NCBI GenBank assembly: GCA_035328465.1
Contig: DAOLIQ010000087.1
Span: forward strand, 1 to 13,144
Length of the DNA: 13,144 nt
DNA from: JADJEI01 sp035328465
GTDB lineage: Bacteria > Bacteroidota > Ignavibacteria > Ignavibacteriales > Ignavibacteriaceae
Reading direction: 5' to 3'
Positions 1 through 7,880 of the stretch are shown here, piece by piece. Position 1 is the stretch's first letter, and each line of letters opens with the position of its first letter. A program made the translations under genes and the position numbers. The notes beneath the pieces are model-generated. The model was not told the origin of the DNA. It saw only the letters and a list, made by a program, of their open reading frames with translations, and made no database searches.

Positions 1-90
1 TGTGAATTTTCGTTTGACGTTTCACATTTGACGTCTTACTTTACTTAACCAGCATTTTTTTAGAACCCTACTTAACAAATCTGTAATGAA
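1..90. repeat. Short direct and inverted repeats at window edge
   Basis: The octamer TTTGACGT occurs at 13-20 and again at 27-34, a 14-bp period. TGTGAA (1-6) and TTCACA (21-26) form a 6-bp inverted repeat, and GACGT (16-20) mirrors ACGTC (31-35). No coding potential is visible in this stretch. It lies downstream of the possible micro-ORF at 91-201. It may be the end of a longer intergenic repeat that continues outside the window. No function can be assigned, and the repeats are short enough to be chance in AT-rich DNA. Confidence 0.3.
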
Positions 91-201
91 CTAAAGAAAC
101 AAATGTAATCCTTCTTCGTCTTCATACCCGTAGGGCGCACGATTCATTTCGATAATTAGATAAAGGAAGCCTATTAAGTAAAGGAAAATTGCAAAAACCA
201 T
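91..201 (-). CDS. Possible 36-aa single-pass membrane micro-protein
   Basis: This short reading frame begins MVFAIFLYLIGFLYL and encodes 36 residues. Residues 2-17 are almost entirely hydrophobic, enough for one short membrane helix. They are followed by a polar, acidic tail containing NRAPYGYEDEEG. The ATG at 201 is preceded by AAGGTG (206-211), a plausible ribosome binding site at suitable spacing. The gene would be divergent from secD, with the secD promoter between them. A membrane helix plus an acidic, aromatic-rich tail looks more protein-like than a random shadow frame, and no larger gene covers it. I do not recognise a family. It could also be a chance ORF. Evidence is limited to the RBS, composition and position. 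Confidence 0.4.
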   Translation of the reverse strand: MVFAIFLYLIGFLYLIIEMNRAPYGYEDEEGLHLFL

Positions 202-333
202 ATAACACCTTTTAATTTATTTTGGTTATGACATGATAATAGTTCTCCTTTCAACTTAAATGGGACATTTCGGTAGTGATTAATAGATAAAACCAGCTAA
301 AAAAATAACTTGCAATTATCTAACTGAAATTTG
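202..333. other. Divergent intergenic region with a minimal ORF
   Basis: This is the non-coding stretch between the possible micro-ORF and the secD promoter. On the minus strand it holds AAAGGAG (251-245), one of the strongest Shine-Dalgarno matches in the window. Ten nucleotides later comes ATGTCATAA (234-226), a Met-Ser-stop mini-frame, and the micro-ORF starts 24 nt beyond it. A minus-strand promoter cannot be placed with confidence: TTGCAA (315-310) could be a -35 element, but the -10 candidate is weak. No RNA gene or stable hairpin is apparent. Confidence 0.3.
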
Positions 334-364
334 TTGACTTTCTAAGGCATTAAAGGTAATTTTG
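334..364 (+). promoter_or_regulatory. Promoter of secD-secF
   Basis: TTGACT at 334-339 is followed after 17 nt by TAATTT (357-362). The same DNA reads as TTG, 20 nt, then TAATTTTG (357-364), an exact match to the Bacteroidota -33/-7 consensus (TTG and TAnnTTTG). Transcription would start near 370, giving a leader of roughly 37 nt before the secD ATG. No operator or riboswitch-like structure is seen in that leader. Confidence 0.6.
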
Positions 365-406
365 TCAGCTAATTAAACTAACTTAATCCAGAAATACATA
401 TTGATT

Positions 407-2362
407 ATGAAAGAATACCGATTTCGAATAGTGCTGATTGTTGCAGCCATAGCTCTTTGTGTTTATTTACTTTATCCAACTTATGTGGATAAACAGAATT
501 CTAATAAAATTGAATCTGTCTTACTACAAAAAAGTAAAGAACTCAAGAAACAAAATCCGCAATTAACTAAATCTCAATTGGACAAAATGCTGAGGAGCGT
601 TGAGGACAGCATAAAATCCTCTGATCCAACCATAAATGAAACAAGATTGAAACGTGTTAAACTCGGGCTTGATCTTCAAGGCGGCATGCGAGTAGTTATC
701 GAAGTTAATACGGGGAAAATGCTTGATAAACTTGCCGGTAAAAAAACCGACGACTTATTTAAACAAGTACTTGCCGAAGCAGAAAAAGAAGTTGCTTTAA
801 CAGATGATAACCTGGTTGATGTTGTTGGGCGTAAATTTTCAGAACGTGGAATAAGGTTAAGCAAATACTTTGGCACCATTCGCGATGAAGACAGTGATAT
901 ATTAAAGCAGCTTAATAAAGATACAGAAGACGCTGTTAATCGTGCGATGGAAATTATTAGAAACCGTGTTGATCAATACGGTGTTTCTGAGCCTTCAATT
1001 CAACGTCAAGGTAGCAGAAGAATTATTGTTGAACTTCCAGGTGTTGCAAGAGAAGAAGAGGCAAAGCAGCTTTTGCAAGGCACTGCCTTATTAGAATTCA
1101 GAATTGTAAAAGACCCTGAACTAACAATTAGTGTTATGCAAAAAATTGATGACGTTCTTTCCGGTAAAGTTTTAGATGATACAACAAAGGTAGATTCAAC
1201 CCAACAAGTCGCTGAAAATAAAACTGATTCAACTAAAGTAGATTCAACAAAAATTGCTTCGACAGATACTGCAAATGGTAAACAACTTTCGCAGGAAGAA
1301 TTTGCAAAACAGCATCCATTTTTTGCGGTTGCACTTCTCGACCCGCAAAGCCAGGTTGCTGATGCTTATGTGAAAGAAGATGATCGAACGAAAATTACTT
1401 TGATGTTGAACAGACCCGAAGTTCAGAAAGTAATTCCTAATAATGTTGAATTTGTTTTTTCTGCAAAACCAATTGGGACTCAAGAAGGAAAAGGAATTTA
1501 TACACTTTATATGGTGAATAAAGATCCCGAACTTACAGGAAGTGTGATTACAGATGCACTTGCAAATATTGACCCAAGCTCTTCAGCACCAATTGTTAAT
1601 ATGACAATGAATACTGAAGGTGCAACTCAGTGGGCAAGAATAACCGGCGCAAATGTGAATAAAAGAATTGCAATAATACTTGATGGATTAGTTTTTTCTG
1701 CCCCAAATGTTAAAAATAAAATTACAGGCGGAAGAAGCCAGATTGAAGGCATGGCTAATATGGAGGAAGCAAAACTCCTCGAAATTATTTTAAAAGCCGG
1801 CGCCCTTCCTGCCCCGGTTGATATAATCGAAGAGCGATCGGTTGGACCATCCTTGGGTGAAGATTCTATTTCGAGCGGGTTTAATTCAGCTCTCATTGGA
1901 TTTCTGCTTGTTGCAGTTTTTATGATAATATATTATTTACGGGCTGGAACAATTGCATCAGTTTGCCTGGTATTTACAATATTATTTATTCTTGGAATTC
2001 TCGCAGGGTTTAGTGCTACACTCACCCTCCCCGGTATTGCCGGAATTATTCTAACAATCGGCATGGCTGTGGATGCAAATGTTCTAATCTTCGAAAGGAT
2101 CAGAGAAGAATTAGCTACTGGCAAAACATTGAAAGCCTCGATAGACAGCGGTTTTTCAAAAGCAAATTCTGCTATCATAGATTCTAATATAACCACTTTC
2201 TTTACAGGTATAATTCTTTATCAGTTCGGAAGCGGACCTGTCCAGGGATTCGCTCTTACTCTGATGATTGGTATCGCCGCAAGTTTGTTCAGTGCTCTTG
2301 TAATTGCGAGAGTCATTTTTGATATAATGGTTGCCAAAGGCATTAAAATTTCTCTCGGTTAA
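407..2362 (+). CDS. secD: Protein translocase subunit SecD
   Basis: SecD works with SecF at the SecYEG channel, using the proton gradient to pull exported proteins across the inner membrane. The 651-residue product has an N-terminal membrane helix (about 6-24) and the family motif LGLDLQGG (86-93). A large periplasmic P1 region follows, including the NRVDQYGVSEP segment (186-196). The remaining five helices lie between about 493 and 642. GMAVDANVLIFERIREE (552-568) contains the conserved membrane aspartate (D556) associated with proton transfer. Two insertions stand out: a charged stretch after TM1 (about 37-80) and a DSTK-rich linker (about 259-290). A TTG six nt upstream would add two residues, but the ATG at 407 is preferred. 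No good Shine-Dalgarno is visible. secF follows after 30 nt. Identification is secure. Confidence 0.97.
   Translation: MKEYRFRIVLIVAAIALCVYLLYPTYVDKQNSNKIESVLLQKSKELKKQNPQLTKSQLDKMLRSVEDSIKSSDPTINETRLKRVKLGLDLQGGMRVVIEVNTGKMLDKLAGKKTDDLFKQVLAEAEKEVALTDDNLVDVVGRKFSERGIRLSKYFGTIRDEDSDILKQLNKDTEDAVNRAMEIIRNRVDQYGVSEPSIQRQGSRRIIVELPGVAREEEAKQLLQGTALLEFRIVKDPELTISVMQKIDDVLSGKVLDDTTKVDSTQQVAENKTDSTKVDSTKIASTDTANGKQLSQEEFAKQHPFFAVALLDPQSQVADAYVKEDDRTKITLMLNRPEVQKVIPNNVEFVFSAKPIGTQEGKGIYTLYMVNKDPELTGSVITDALANIDPSSSAPIVNMTMNTEGATQWARITGANVNKRIAIILDGLVFSAPNVKNKITGGRSQIEGMANMEEAKLLEIILKAGALPAPVDIIEERSVGPSLGEDSISSGFNSALIGFLLVAVFMIIYYLRAGTIASVCLVFTILFILGILAGFSATLTLPGIAGIILTIGMAVDANVLIFERIREELATGKTLKASIDSGFSKANSAIIDSNITTFFTGIILYQFGSGPVQGFALTLMIGIAASLFSALVIARVIFDIMVAKGIKISLG
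1181..1284 (+). repeat. DSTK-rich low-complexity insert within secD
   Basis: The segment encodes repeated VDST/TDSTK units inside the periplasmic P1 domain of SecD. A nearly identical nucleotide block (AAGGTAGATTCAAC, then AAAGTAGATTCAAC) occurs twice about 49 nt apart, consistent with expansion by local duplication. The reading frame stays open and conserved SecD sequence continues on both sides, so this is an in-frame flexible linker and not damage. Confidence 0.7.
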
Positions 2363-2375
2363 AAAATTTTGAAAT

Positions 2376-2381
2376 AAGGAG
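2376..2381 (+). promoter_or_regulatory. Ribosome binding site of secF
   Basis: AAGGAG lies 11 nt before the secF ATG, in the 30-nt gap after secD. The match is strong but the spacing is somewhat long. It supports the chosen secF start and independent initiation within the secD-secF message. Confidence 0.6.
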
Positions 2382-2392
2382 TATTATATTAA

Positions 2393-3532
2393 ATGAAAAT
2401 TTTTGAAAATATACACATAGATTGGCTCGGTAAAAGGAAACTGTTTTATATGCTTTCCACATCCTTGTTTTTGATTGGAATGCTTAGCATAATTTTCAGA
2501 GGATTAGGTTTTGGAATTGATTTCAAAGGCGGGACAGAGATAGTTCTTCAGTTTCAAAAACCAATTAACATTTCTGATATGAGAAGTGAAGTTGAAAAAC
2601 TTAATCTCGGTACAATTGAAGTAAAAACATTCGGCGGAGAAACCGGCGCACTTGTTAGAACAGAACTCCAGGAAATTCCTAAACAGGTTTATCCTAAAGT
2701 TCTAACAAGTATTGAAAAAGAAATTGATAATACACTGCCGGGGGTTGAAAGAAAGATAATTGATTCGACTTCCAGTTCGGTAACTTTTCAATTTCCGAAT
2801 CCCGATACTACAAATATTCTTGTAGATAAATTATTTGAAGCCGGGTTTCAGACAAGCAAAGTTTCTGAGGAACTTACCAATGTTCAGATGGTAGTAAGTG
2901 TTGGTATTGGAGATTGGATAAAAGAAAATCTTCGTGATAAATATGCCGACAATCCATTTACTATTCTTAAAGAAGATAGAGTAGGTCCTAAGGTTGGTAA
3001 CGAATTAAAACAGGACGCAATTATAGCAATCATTCTATCGCTTATTGTTATATTGGTTTACCTCGCGTTCAGGTTTAAATTCATCTTTGCTTTTGGTGCT
3101 GTGCTTGCTTTGTTTCATGATGTTCTTATCACACTTGGTTTTTATGCTATTCTTTATAACGTTATTCCAGGATTAAATCTTGAAATTGATTTAACTGTAG
3201 TCGCAGCATTTCTTACACTTATTGGTTATTCAATCAATGATACGGTAATTGTTTTTGATAGGGTTAGAGAAAATCTGAAGATTCATAAAACGATGCCTCT
3301 TTTAGAACTGCTAAACGCAAGTATCAATCGTACAATGAGTAGAACTATTTTAACAGGTGGGACAACTCTTCTTTCGGTTACAGTACTTTTAATATTCGGC
3401 GGCGAAGTTTTAAGAGCATTTGCCTTTACATTATTCTTTGGAATAATTATCGGAACGTATTCTTCAATTTTCGTTGCGAGTGCTTTAGTCTTGGAGTATG
3501 CAACAAAGTATAATAAAAAAGTTCAGTTTTAA
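2393..3532 (+). CDS. secF: Protein translocase subunit SecF
   Basis: SecF is the partner of SecD in the proton-driven accessory complex of the Sec translocon. The 379-residue product starts with a membrane helix (about 18-36) and the family motif GIDFKGGTEI (41-50). A periplasmic P4 region follows (about 52-195), longer than in E. coli SecF (323 aa in total). The C-terminal five-helix bundle (about 208-368) begins after VGPKVGNEL (197-205). It includes the conserved SINDTVIVFDRVREN stretch (280-294), with D283 and the basic residues expected in the proton path. The start is supported by an upstream AAGGAG. It is cotranscribed with secD and ends just before a strong terminator. The separate secD and secF genes contrast with the fused SecDF common in Bacteroidia. 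Confidence 0.97.
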   Translation: MKIFENIHIDWLGKRKLFYMLSTSLFLIGMLSIIFRGLGFGIDFKGGTEIVLQFQKPINISDMRSEVEKLNLGTIEVKTFGGETGALVRTELQEIPKQVYPKVLTSIEKEIDNTLPGVERKIIDSTSSSVTFQFPNPDTTNILVDKLFEAGFQTSKVSEELTNVQMVVSVGIGDWIKENLRDKYADNPFTILKEDRVGPKVGNELKQDAIIAIILSLIVILVYLAFRFKFIFAFGAVLALFHDVLITLGFYAILYNVIPGLNLEIDLTVVAAFLTLIGYSINDTVIVFDRVRENLKIHKTMPLLELLNASINRTMSRTILTGGTTLLSVTVLLIFGGEVLRAFAFTLFFGIIIGTYSSIFVASALVLEYATKYNKKVQF

Positions 3533-3557
3533 TTTTTCAAATAATTAAATTATTGCG

Positions 3558-3586
3558 GGAACATCATTCGTGATGTTCCTTTTTTT
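3558..3586 (+). terminator. Rho-independent terminator of secD-secF
   Basis: GGAACATCA (3558-3566) pairs perfectly with TGATGTTCC (3571-3579) around a TTCG tetraloop, followed by seven T residues (3580-3586). This is a textbook intrinsic terminator 25 nt after the secF stop codon. Read on the minus strand, the stem lacks a T-tract, so it mainly serves the plus strand. Confidence 0.92.
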
Positions 3587-3605
3587 ATCTCCAGTTATAA
3601 TATTG

Positions 3606-3629
3606 AATTCCTTTCACTTTAAAGGAATT
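3606..3629 (-). terminator. Possible weak terminator of the minus-strand operon
   Basis: AATTCCTTT (3606-3614) and AAAGGAATT (3621-3629) form a perfect 9-bp inverted repeat with a 6-nt loop, just after the stop codon of the last partner-switch gene. The stem is AT-rich and no clean T-tract follows on the minus strand, so termination here would be weak. It separates two convergent transcription units. Confidence 0.4.
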
Positions 3630-3636
3630 TGATAAA

Positions 3637-6201
3637 TCAAATTTCTACTTTAACTATTACCATTGTCAAATCGTCATTTGGCATAGCACCGCTTTTGAAT
3701 TTTTTAATTTCACTCCAAACTAAATTCATAATTTCCGATGAATGATATTGAGTTTTACTTTTTAATAATTCAGTAAGCCTATCTTCACCGAACAATTCAT
3801 TTTTATTATTCATTGCTTCTGTAATTCCATCAGAAAAGAAGGCAAATATTTGTCCGGGTTTATACTCCTTTTCAACTTCAACAAGAGTTCTGCTGAATAT
3901 ATCGCCTTTCTCCAACCCTAATCCAAGTCCTTGTGTTTTGATAGATTCAACAGAATCATTAAAGGCAACAATCAAAGGCATATGCCCGGCGCGGCAAAAT
4001 TTTACGGTTTGTTTTTCTACGTCAAAAAGTGCCAGAGTGATGGTAACAAACCAATTACGTTCCATTGATTCGTAAAGCTGTTTATTAATTTCAATAAGAA
4101 TTTCGCGCGGTGATAAGCTTTTAGCACAAGCAAGCTGCATCATTGTTTGAAGTTTAGTCATATAAAGAGCGGCGGAAAAACCTTTACCCGAAACATCACC
4201 AACAGTGACAAATAATTTTGTTTCTGAAATTTGAATTAAATCAAAATAATCTCCACCCACCTGCATTGCAGGAATCATTTCACCGCAAAGGTCAAGCCCG
4301 CGTAAAGAAGGGATGCACTTTGGTAATAGACCCTGCTGGATTTTTCTTGCAAGGTCGAGCTCTTTATCAAGTTTTAACTTTTCATTTTCCGATTCATAAA
4401 GACGCGCGTTCTCAACAGAAATTGCAATTTGATTTGCAGCAGCGTACAAAAGTTCAATATCCTTACCGCCAAACTGCGAACCTGAATATTTCAATCCGAA
4501 CATCAAACAGCCAATTACTTTTGATTTTACGATCATCGGCACAATAGTAAAAATTTCTTCTTCAACCAACGTTCTAAAATGATCGGGAAAAACATTTTCA
4601 AAATCCTGCTGCATAATTACTGGGTTATTTATTATGAGGGATTTTTCACTAATAAATGAACTTATGAAATATTTCTTAATGATACATTCTGAATTTTTAA
4701 ACCCAACTTCGCGTACTAATTTTAATTCGTCAGTGTCAAAATCCCGAAGAAGAATTCCAAACTTTTTTATTTGCAGCGCATCAACAAAAGTATTATTTGT
4801 AAGATCAAGAATTTTATCTAACCCGGTTACAATGGAAATATCATTACTAAATTTGATGAGCACTTTTTGATAAGCAAACTGTTCGGGATAAAATCTTCTC
4901 GTTAAAAAATCCTGGAACTTATCTTTTGTAGATTGAAACACGAAAGCAAAGATCAGGAAAAAAACGCCCGCAATGATGCCTTGGTTTTCTGAACCAATGG
5001 CACGACTTATCCCCTGCCCCATCAAATAAACCAGCAGGAAATATATTCCAGCAACACTAGCCGTAGCTGCACCATATGTGATTGTGTTTTTAACTACAAC
5101 ACTAACATCAAGCAAATGATATTTGAAAATTGCATAGGCAAACATTATCGGAACAAGTACAAGTAATAGGATGGGTGCATAATATTCGGGTGAATTGAAA
5201 ATCGTATCTGAAATTGCGGGTGCAATGGTGCCTACATAAAATTGAATTATAAAACCGAATAAAAATGCTATAATAAAAATCAGTATTGGTTTCCTGTTTT
5301 CAGATTTGGGAATACGCCTGTATTGAATTATTAAAGAAATAAATGCAACAATGCTTCCAAGGATATTGAAAAATCGGATGACTGCAAAAAAAGTATTCAG
5401 ATTTTTTACATCAAATTTATTTTCGCTGCCCAGATTGTAAAAAAACAAAAGTGAAATAAACATTGTGGAAATGAGTAAAACAATAAAAACAATCCTTAAC
5501 CATTTCAGTTTAAAAATCTTGAATTGGCTCGGAAATGCCCAGACAAAATATAACAATATCACGGGCGAAGCACTGAAACCTAAAACGATTGCCTCCCCCA
5601 TTAAAGTTGATAATAAAGGTGAATTCTGAATAAACTTTATTATCGCATCTCCGGTCTGCGGGAAAAACCAATTTAGATTAGGCAGTGCCGAAAGAATTCC
5701 AAAAGAAAAAAATAACCGTTGGGCAATCCCTTCAGGCTTTGCTGTATAAACGATAAACCCGATCAGCAATAAAATAAATGAACTAAGCACCTGAGCAAGC
5801 GAACCAAACTGAATCAGTTTTTTGATATAAACTTTTGTGCTTAATACTTCACCGCTTGGCTTCCGAATTTTATAATCAGCATACTTGCCTTCATCTACAC
5901 GATTAAGAATTTCCTGTGCCTTAAACGTTTCAACTATTTTCTCACCACTGATTTCGAGTAATTGATCTCCGTTTCTGATTCCGGCGTTATAGGCAACTCC
6001 ATTAAATTTAACTGATTGAAATTCAATAATGATTTCTTTGCTATCAGATTTTTTGGGGACCCATAAACATTCATCATTAGAAGTAACATTAATCTCAATT
6101 ACATAATAAAGACTAATAAGTAAAATTGCTGTTAATGCAATGGTTATTGCCGAAGCAATTTTAATTCTATACTTAAGCAAGAATAATTTTAATTTGCTCA
6201 T
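3637..6201 (-). CDS. PDZ-multiTM-GAF-SpoIIE serine phosphatase
   Basis: This is a membrane-bound PP2C-type phosphatase, expected to dephosphorylate the operon's STAS protein in response to an envelope signal. The 854 residues run as follows: a membrane helix (about 14-36); an extracytoplasmic PDZ-like domain (about 55-128, with NAGIRNGDQLLEISGEKI); about eight further helices (134-425); a GAF-like domain (about 440-600); a signalling helix containing LDLARKIQQGLLP; and a SpoIIE/PP2C domain (about 636-854). The metal-site aspartates are present: D651 and D654 (VGGDYFD), D669 (GDVSGKG), D791 (SDGITEA), D843 and D844. The segment from YAIFKYHLLDVSVVVKNT through LTRRFYPEQ (about 356-441) resembles the sensor part of ComP-like and actinobacterial PDZ-type histidine kinases. 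Here it is joined to a phosphatase output. The start overlaps the previous gene by ATGA, with no clear RBS, implying translational coupling. Confidence 0.9.
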   Translation of the reverse strand: MSKLKLFLLKYRIKIASAITIALTAILLISLYYVIEINVTSNDECLWVPKKSDSKEIIIEFQSVKFNGVAYNAGIRNGDQLLEISGEKIVETFKAQEILNRVDEGKYADYKIRKPSGEVLSTKVYIKKLIQFGSLAQVLSSFILLLIGFIVYTAKPEGIAQRLFFSFGILSALPNLNWFFPQTGDAIIKFIQNSPLLSTLMGEAIVLGFSASPVILLYFVWAFPSQFKIFKLKWLRIVFIVLLISTMFISLLFFYNLGSENKFDVKNLNTFFAVIRFFNILGSIVAFISLIIQYRRIPKSENRKPILIFIIAFLFGFIIQFYVGTIAPAISDTIFNSPEYYAPILLLVLVPIMFAYAIFKYHLLDVSVVVKNTITYGAATASVAGIYFLLVYLMGQGISRAIGSENQGIIAGVFFLIFAFVFQSTKDKFQDFLTRRFYPEQFAYQKVLIKFSNDISIVTGLDKILDLTNNTFVDALQIKKFGILLRDFDTDELKLVREVGFKNSECIIKKYFISSFISEKSLIINNPVIMQQDFENVFPDHFRTLVEEEIFTIVPMIVKSKVIGCLMFGLKYSGSQFGGKDIELLYAAANQIAISVENARLYESENEKLKLDKELDLARKIQQGLLPKCIPSLRGLDLCGEMIPAMQVGGDYFDLIQISETKLFVTVGDVSGKGFSAALYMTKLQTMMQLACAKSLSPREILIEINKQLYESMERNWFVTITLALFDVEKQTVKFCRAGHMPLIVAFNDSVESIKTQGLGLGLEKGDIFSRTLVEVEKEYKPGQIFAFFSDGITEAMNNKNELFGEDRLTELLKSKTQYHSSEIMNLVWSEIKKFKSGAMPNDDLTMVIVKVEI

Positions 6202-7880
6202 TTTACTTTTATAATCATTAAAGTTATATCGTCGGATTGAACTGCACCCTTTGTAAAAGTTTGAACTTCTGTTTTTATTTTATCGAGAATTTCAACAGAG
6301 GACAAATGAGAAATCTCTTTTACATATTCTTCCAATTTCAGGTCGGAAAATTCTTCTCCCTTAGCATTCATTGCTTCTGAAATTCCATCAGTAAATAAAA
6401 CGAGCACATCATTTTTTTGAAGTTCGATAGTTTCAGTATTATAGGGCATAATGGTCTTCATCACACCCAAAATCATTCCTCCGGCTTCAAGTTTTTTAAT
6501 TTCATTTTTTCTAATTAACAGCGGAGGATTATGCCCGGCATTTACGTAGCTGATTTTTTTCCCTTTATCATCAAGCAGACCCCAGAAGAATGTTATAAAC
6601 TTACCGTCTGAAGTATTCTCTGTAACTAAGTCATTTATTATTTGTGTTGCTTGATCGAGCGGATAGTCCTGCCTGCACACAACCTGAAGAAACGCTTGCA
6701 TATTAGCCATCAACAAGGCTGCAGGAAAACCTTTGCCTGAAACATCTGCAATAGCTATGCAGCATCTTGTATCATCAAGTTTTATAATATCGTAATAATC
6801 TCCCCCAACCTGTTTTGAGGAAATATTTACGGCGCTAATTTCAAAATTTATTAAATCTGGAATTTGAGCAGGCAATAAATTTTGTTGAATCTCACGGGCA
6901 ATCTCAAGCTCTTCTTCCATTTTTTGTTTTTCCAAAGCCTGCTTGAAAAGTTTTCTGTTTTCCAAAGAGATTATAGCAAGGCTGCCTATCGAGTAAATAA
7001 ATTCGATATCATCAACAGAATACGCCTGGTTATTAATTCTCTTTCCGAGCAGGATCATTCCTTTTGTCTTCCCCTGCACCTGCATCGGGACAGCTAATTC
7101 AACACCTGCTTCATACAAAAGCGGAAAATTTTCTTCGATGTTTTTTCTATCTAAGTATGAATCGATTTTGCTAAGTTTAATTTCATCTAACTTAGATTGA
7201 AGTTCGCTGGAAGAGAATTTTGATTCGAGGATCTGAACAAATTGATCATCAATAGTTATCAGCGCATATTTGGAAACAAGAAATTGTCCGATTAACGAAT
7301 AGACTAAAAGTTTTGCAACTTTGGTTGACTCCGAAAATAGACCGAACTCTTTACTCAATTCGAAAAGCGAACTTAATCTTTGAACCCTTGAATCAAGCGC
7401 ACGGTTAACTAATTTAATTTCGTTCAATACTATGGAATTCTGAATGGCAGTAGCAGCAATATTTAAAATTGTTCTGAGAAAATCTTGATCATCTTCAGAA
7501 TAGGGTGTCCGGTTTAATTTTTCTCCGAGGCAAATTATTCCTATACAATTTTCAGAGCAATTTATTTTTTCAACTGCGGGCAGGTTCAATTTAGATGTGA
7601 ATTGTTTAAAATTTTGATCTTCAATTGAAAATTCTTCTGCATTAATTTTAGGGAACTGTTTTAGTAGTTCGGCACTAATCCCTTTTGAGGATTTTATTTC
7701 TAAAAATTTATCTGTTTCTAAAATTATTAATCCGCGGGTGGCTAAGAATTTGCCCATGCAGGTAAGCAGAAGATTGTTGAGTATAAAATTAAGATCGAGA
7801 TTGGAGTTGATGATTCTGCTGAACTCTACAAGCGCGGTGAGATTTCTTTTAACTTTTATGTTTTCAACATCGGAGATCAT
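6198..7880 (-). CDS. Soluble GAF-GAF-SpoIIE serine phosphatase (RsbU-like)
   Basis: This is a cytoplasmic PP2C-type phosphatase predicted to act on the phosphorylated STAS protein of the same operon. The 560 residues contain two GAF-like domains (about 18-152 and 168-308), a helical linker with EIAREIQQNLLP, and a SpoIIE/PP2C domain (about 345-560). Catalytic metal ligands are present: D361 (VGGDYYD), D379 (ADVSGKG), D498 (TDGISEA), D550 and D551 (SDDITLMI). No membrane helix is visible, so it should read an internal signal. The first GAF-like domain has three cysteines at 108, 112 and 117, which could matter for redox or metal sensing, but this is speculative. Both ends overlap neighbours by ATGA, and no Shine-Dalgarno is seen before the start. 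The phosphatase call is firm. The ligands of the GAF domains are unknown. Confidence 0.92.
   Translation of the reverse strand: MISDVENIKVKRNLTALVEFSRIINSNLDLNFILNNLLLTCMGKFLATRGLIILETDKFLEIKSSKGISAELLKQFPKINAEEFSIEDQNFKQFTSKLNLPAVEKINCSENCIGIICLGEKLNRTPYSEDDQDFLRTILNIAATAIQNSIVLNEIKLVNRALDSRVQRLSSLFELSKEFGLFSESTKVAKLLVYSLIGQFLVSKYALITIDDQFVQILESKFSSSELQSKLDEIKLSKIDSYLDRKNIEENFPLLYEAGVELAVPMQVQGKTKGMILLGKRINNQAYSVDDIEFIYSIGSLAIISLENRKLFKQALEKQKMEEELEIAREIQQNLLPAQIPDLINFEISAVNISSKQVGGDYYDIIKLDDTRCCIAIADVSGKGFPAALLMANMQAFLQVVCRQDYPLDQATQIINDLVTENTSDGKFITFFWGLLDDKGKKISYVNAGHNPPLLIRKNEIKKLEAGGMILGVMKTIMPYNTETIELQKNDVLVLFTDGISEAMNAKGEEFSDLKLEEYVKEISHLSSVEILDKIKTEVQTFTKGAVQSDDITLMIIKVK

Noticed and set aside
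401..406. TTG at 401 as the secD start
   Set aside because: The ATG at 407 gives a normal SecD N-terminus, and no Shine-Dalgarno favours the TTG.
676..2196. Minus-strand reading frames of 67-89 residues across secD
   Set aside because: They are antisense shadows of strongly conserved SecD sequence.
3558..3564. GGAAC motif as a possible ECF -35 element
   Set aside because: It is part of the perfect terminator stem after secF, and no GTC-type -10 follows at the right distance before a gene.
4218..4547. 109-residue plus-strand reading frame
   Set aside because: It is antisense to the conserved GAF-SpoIIE region of the 854-aa phosphatase, has no family resemblance, and has no promoter or RBS.
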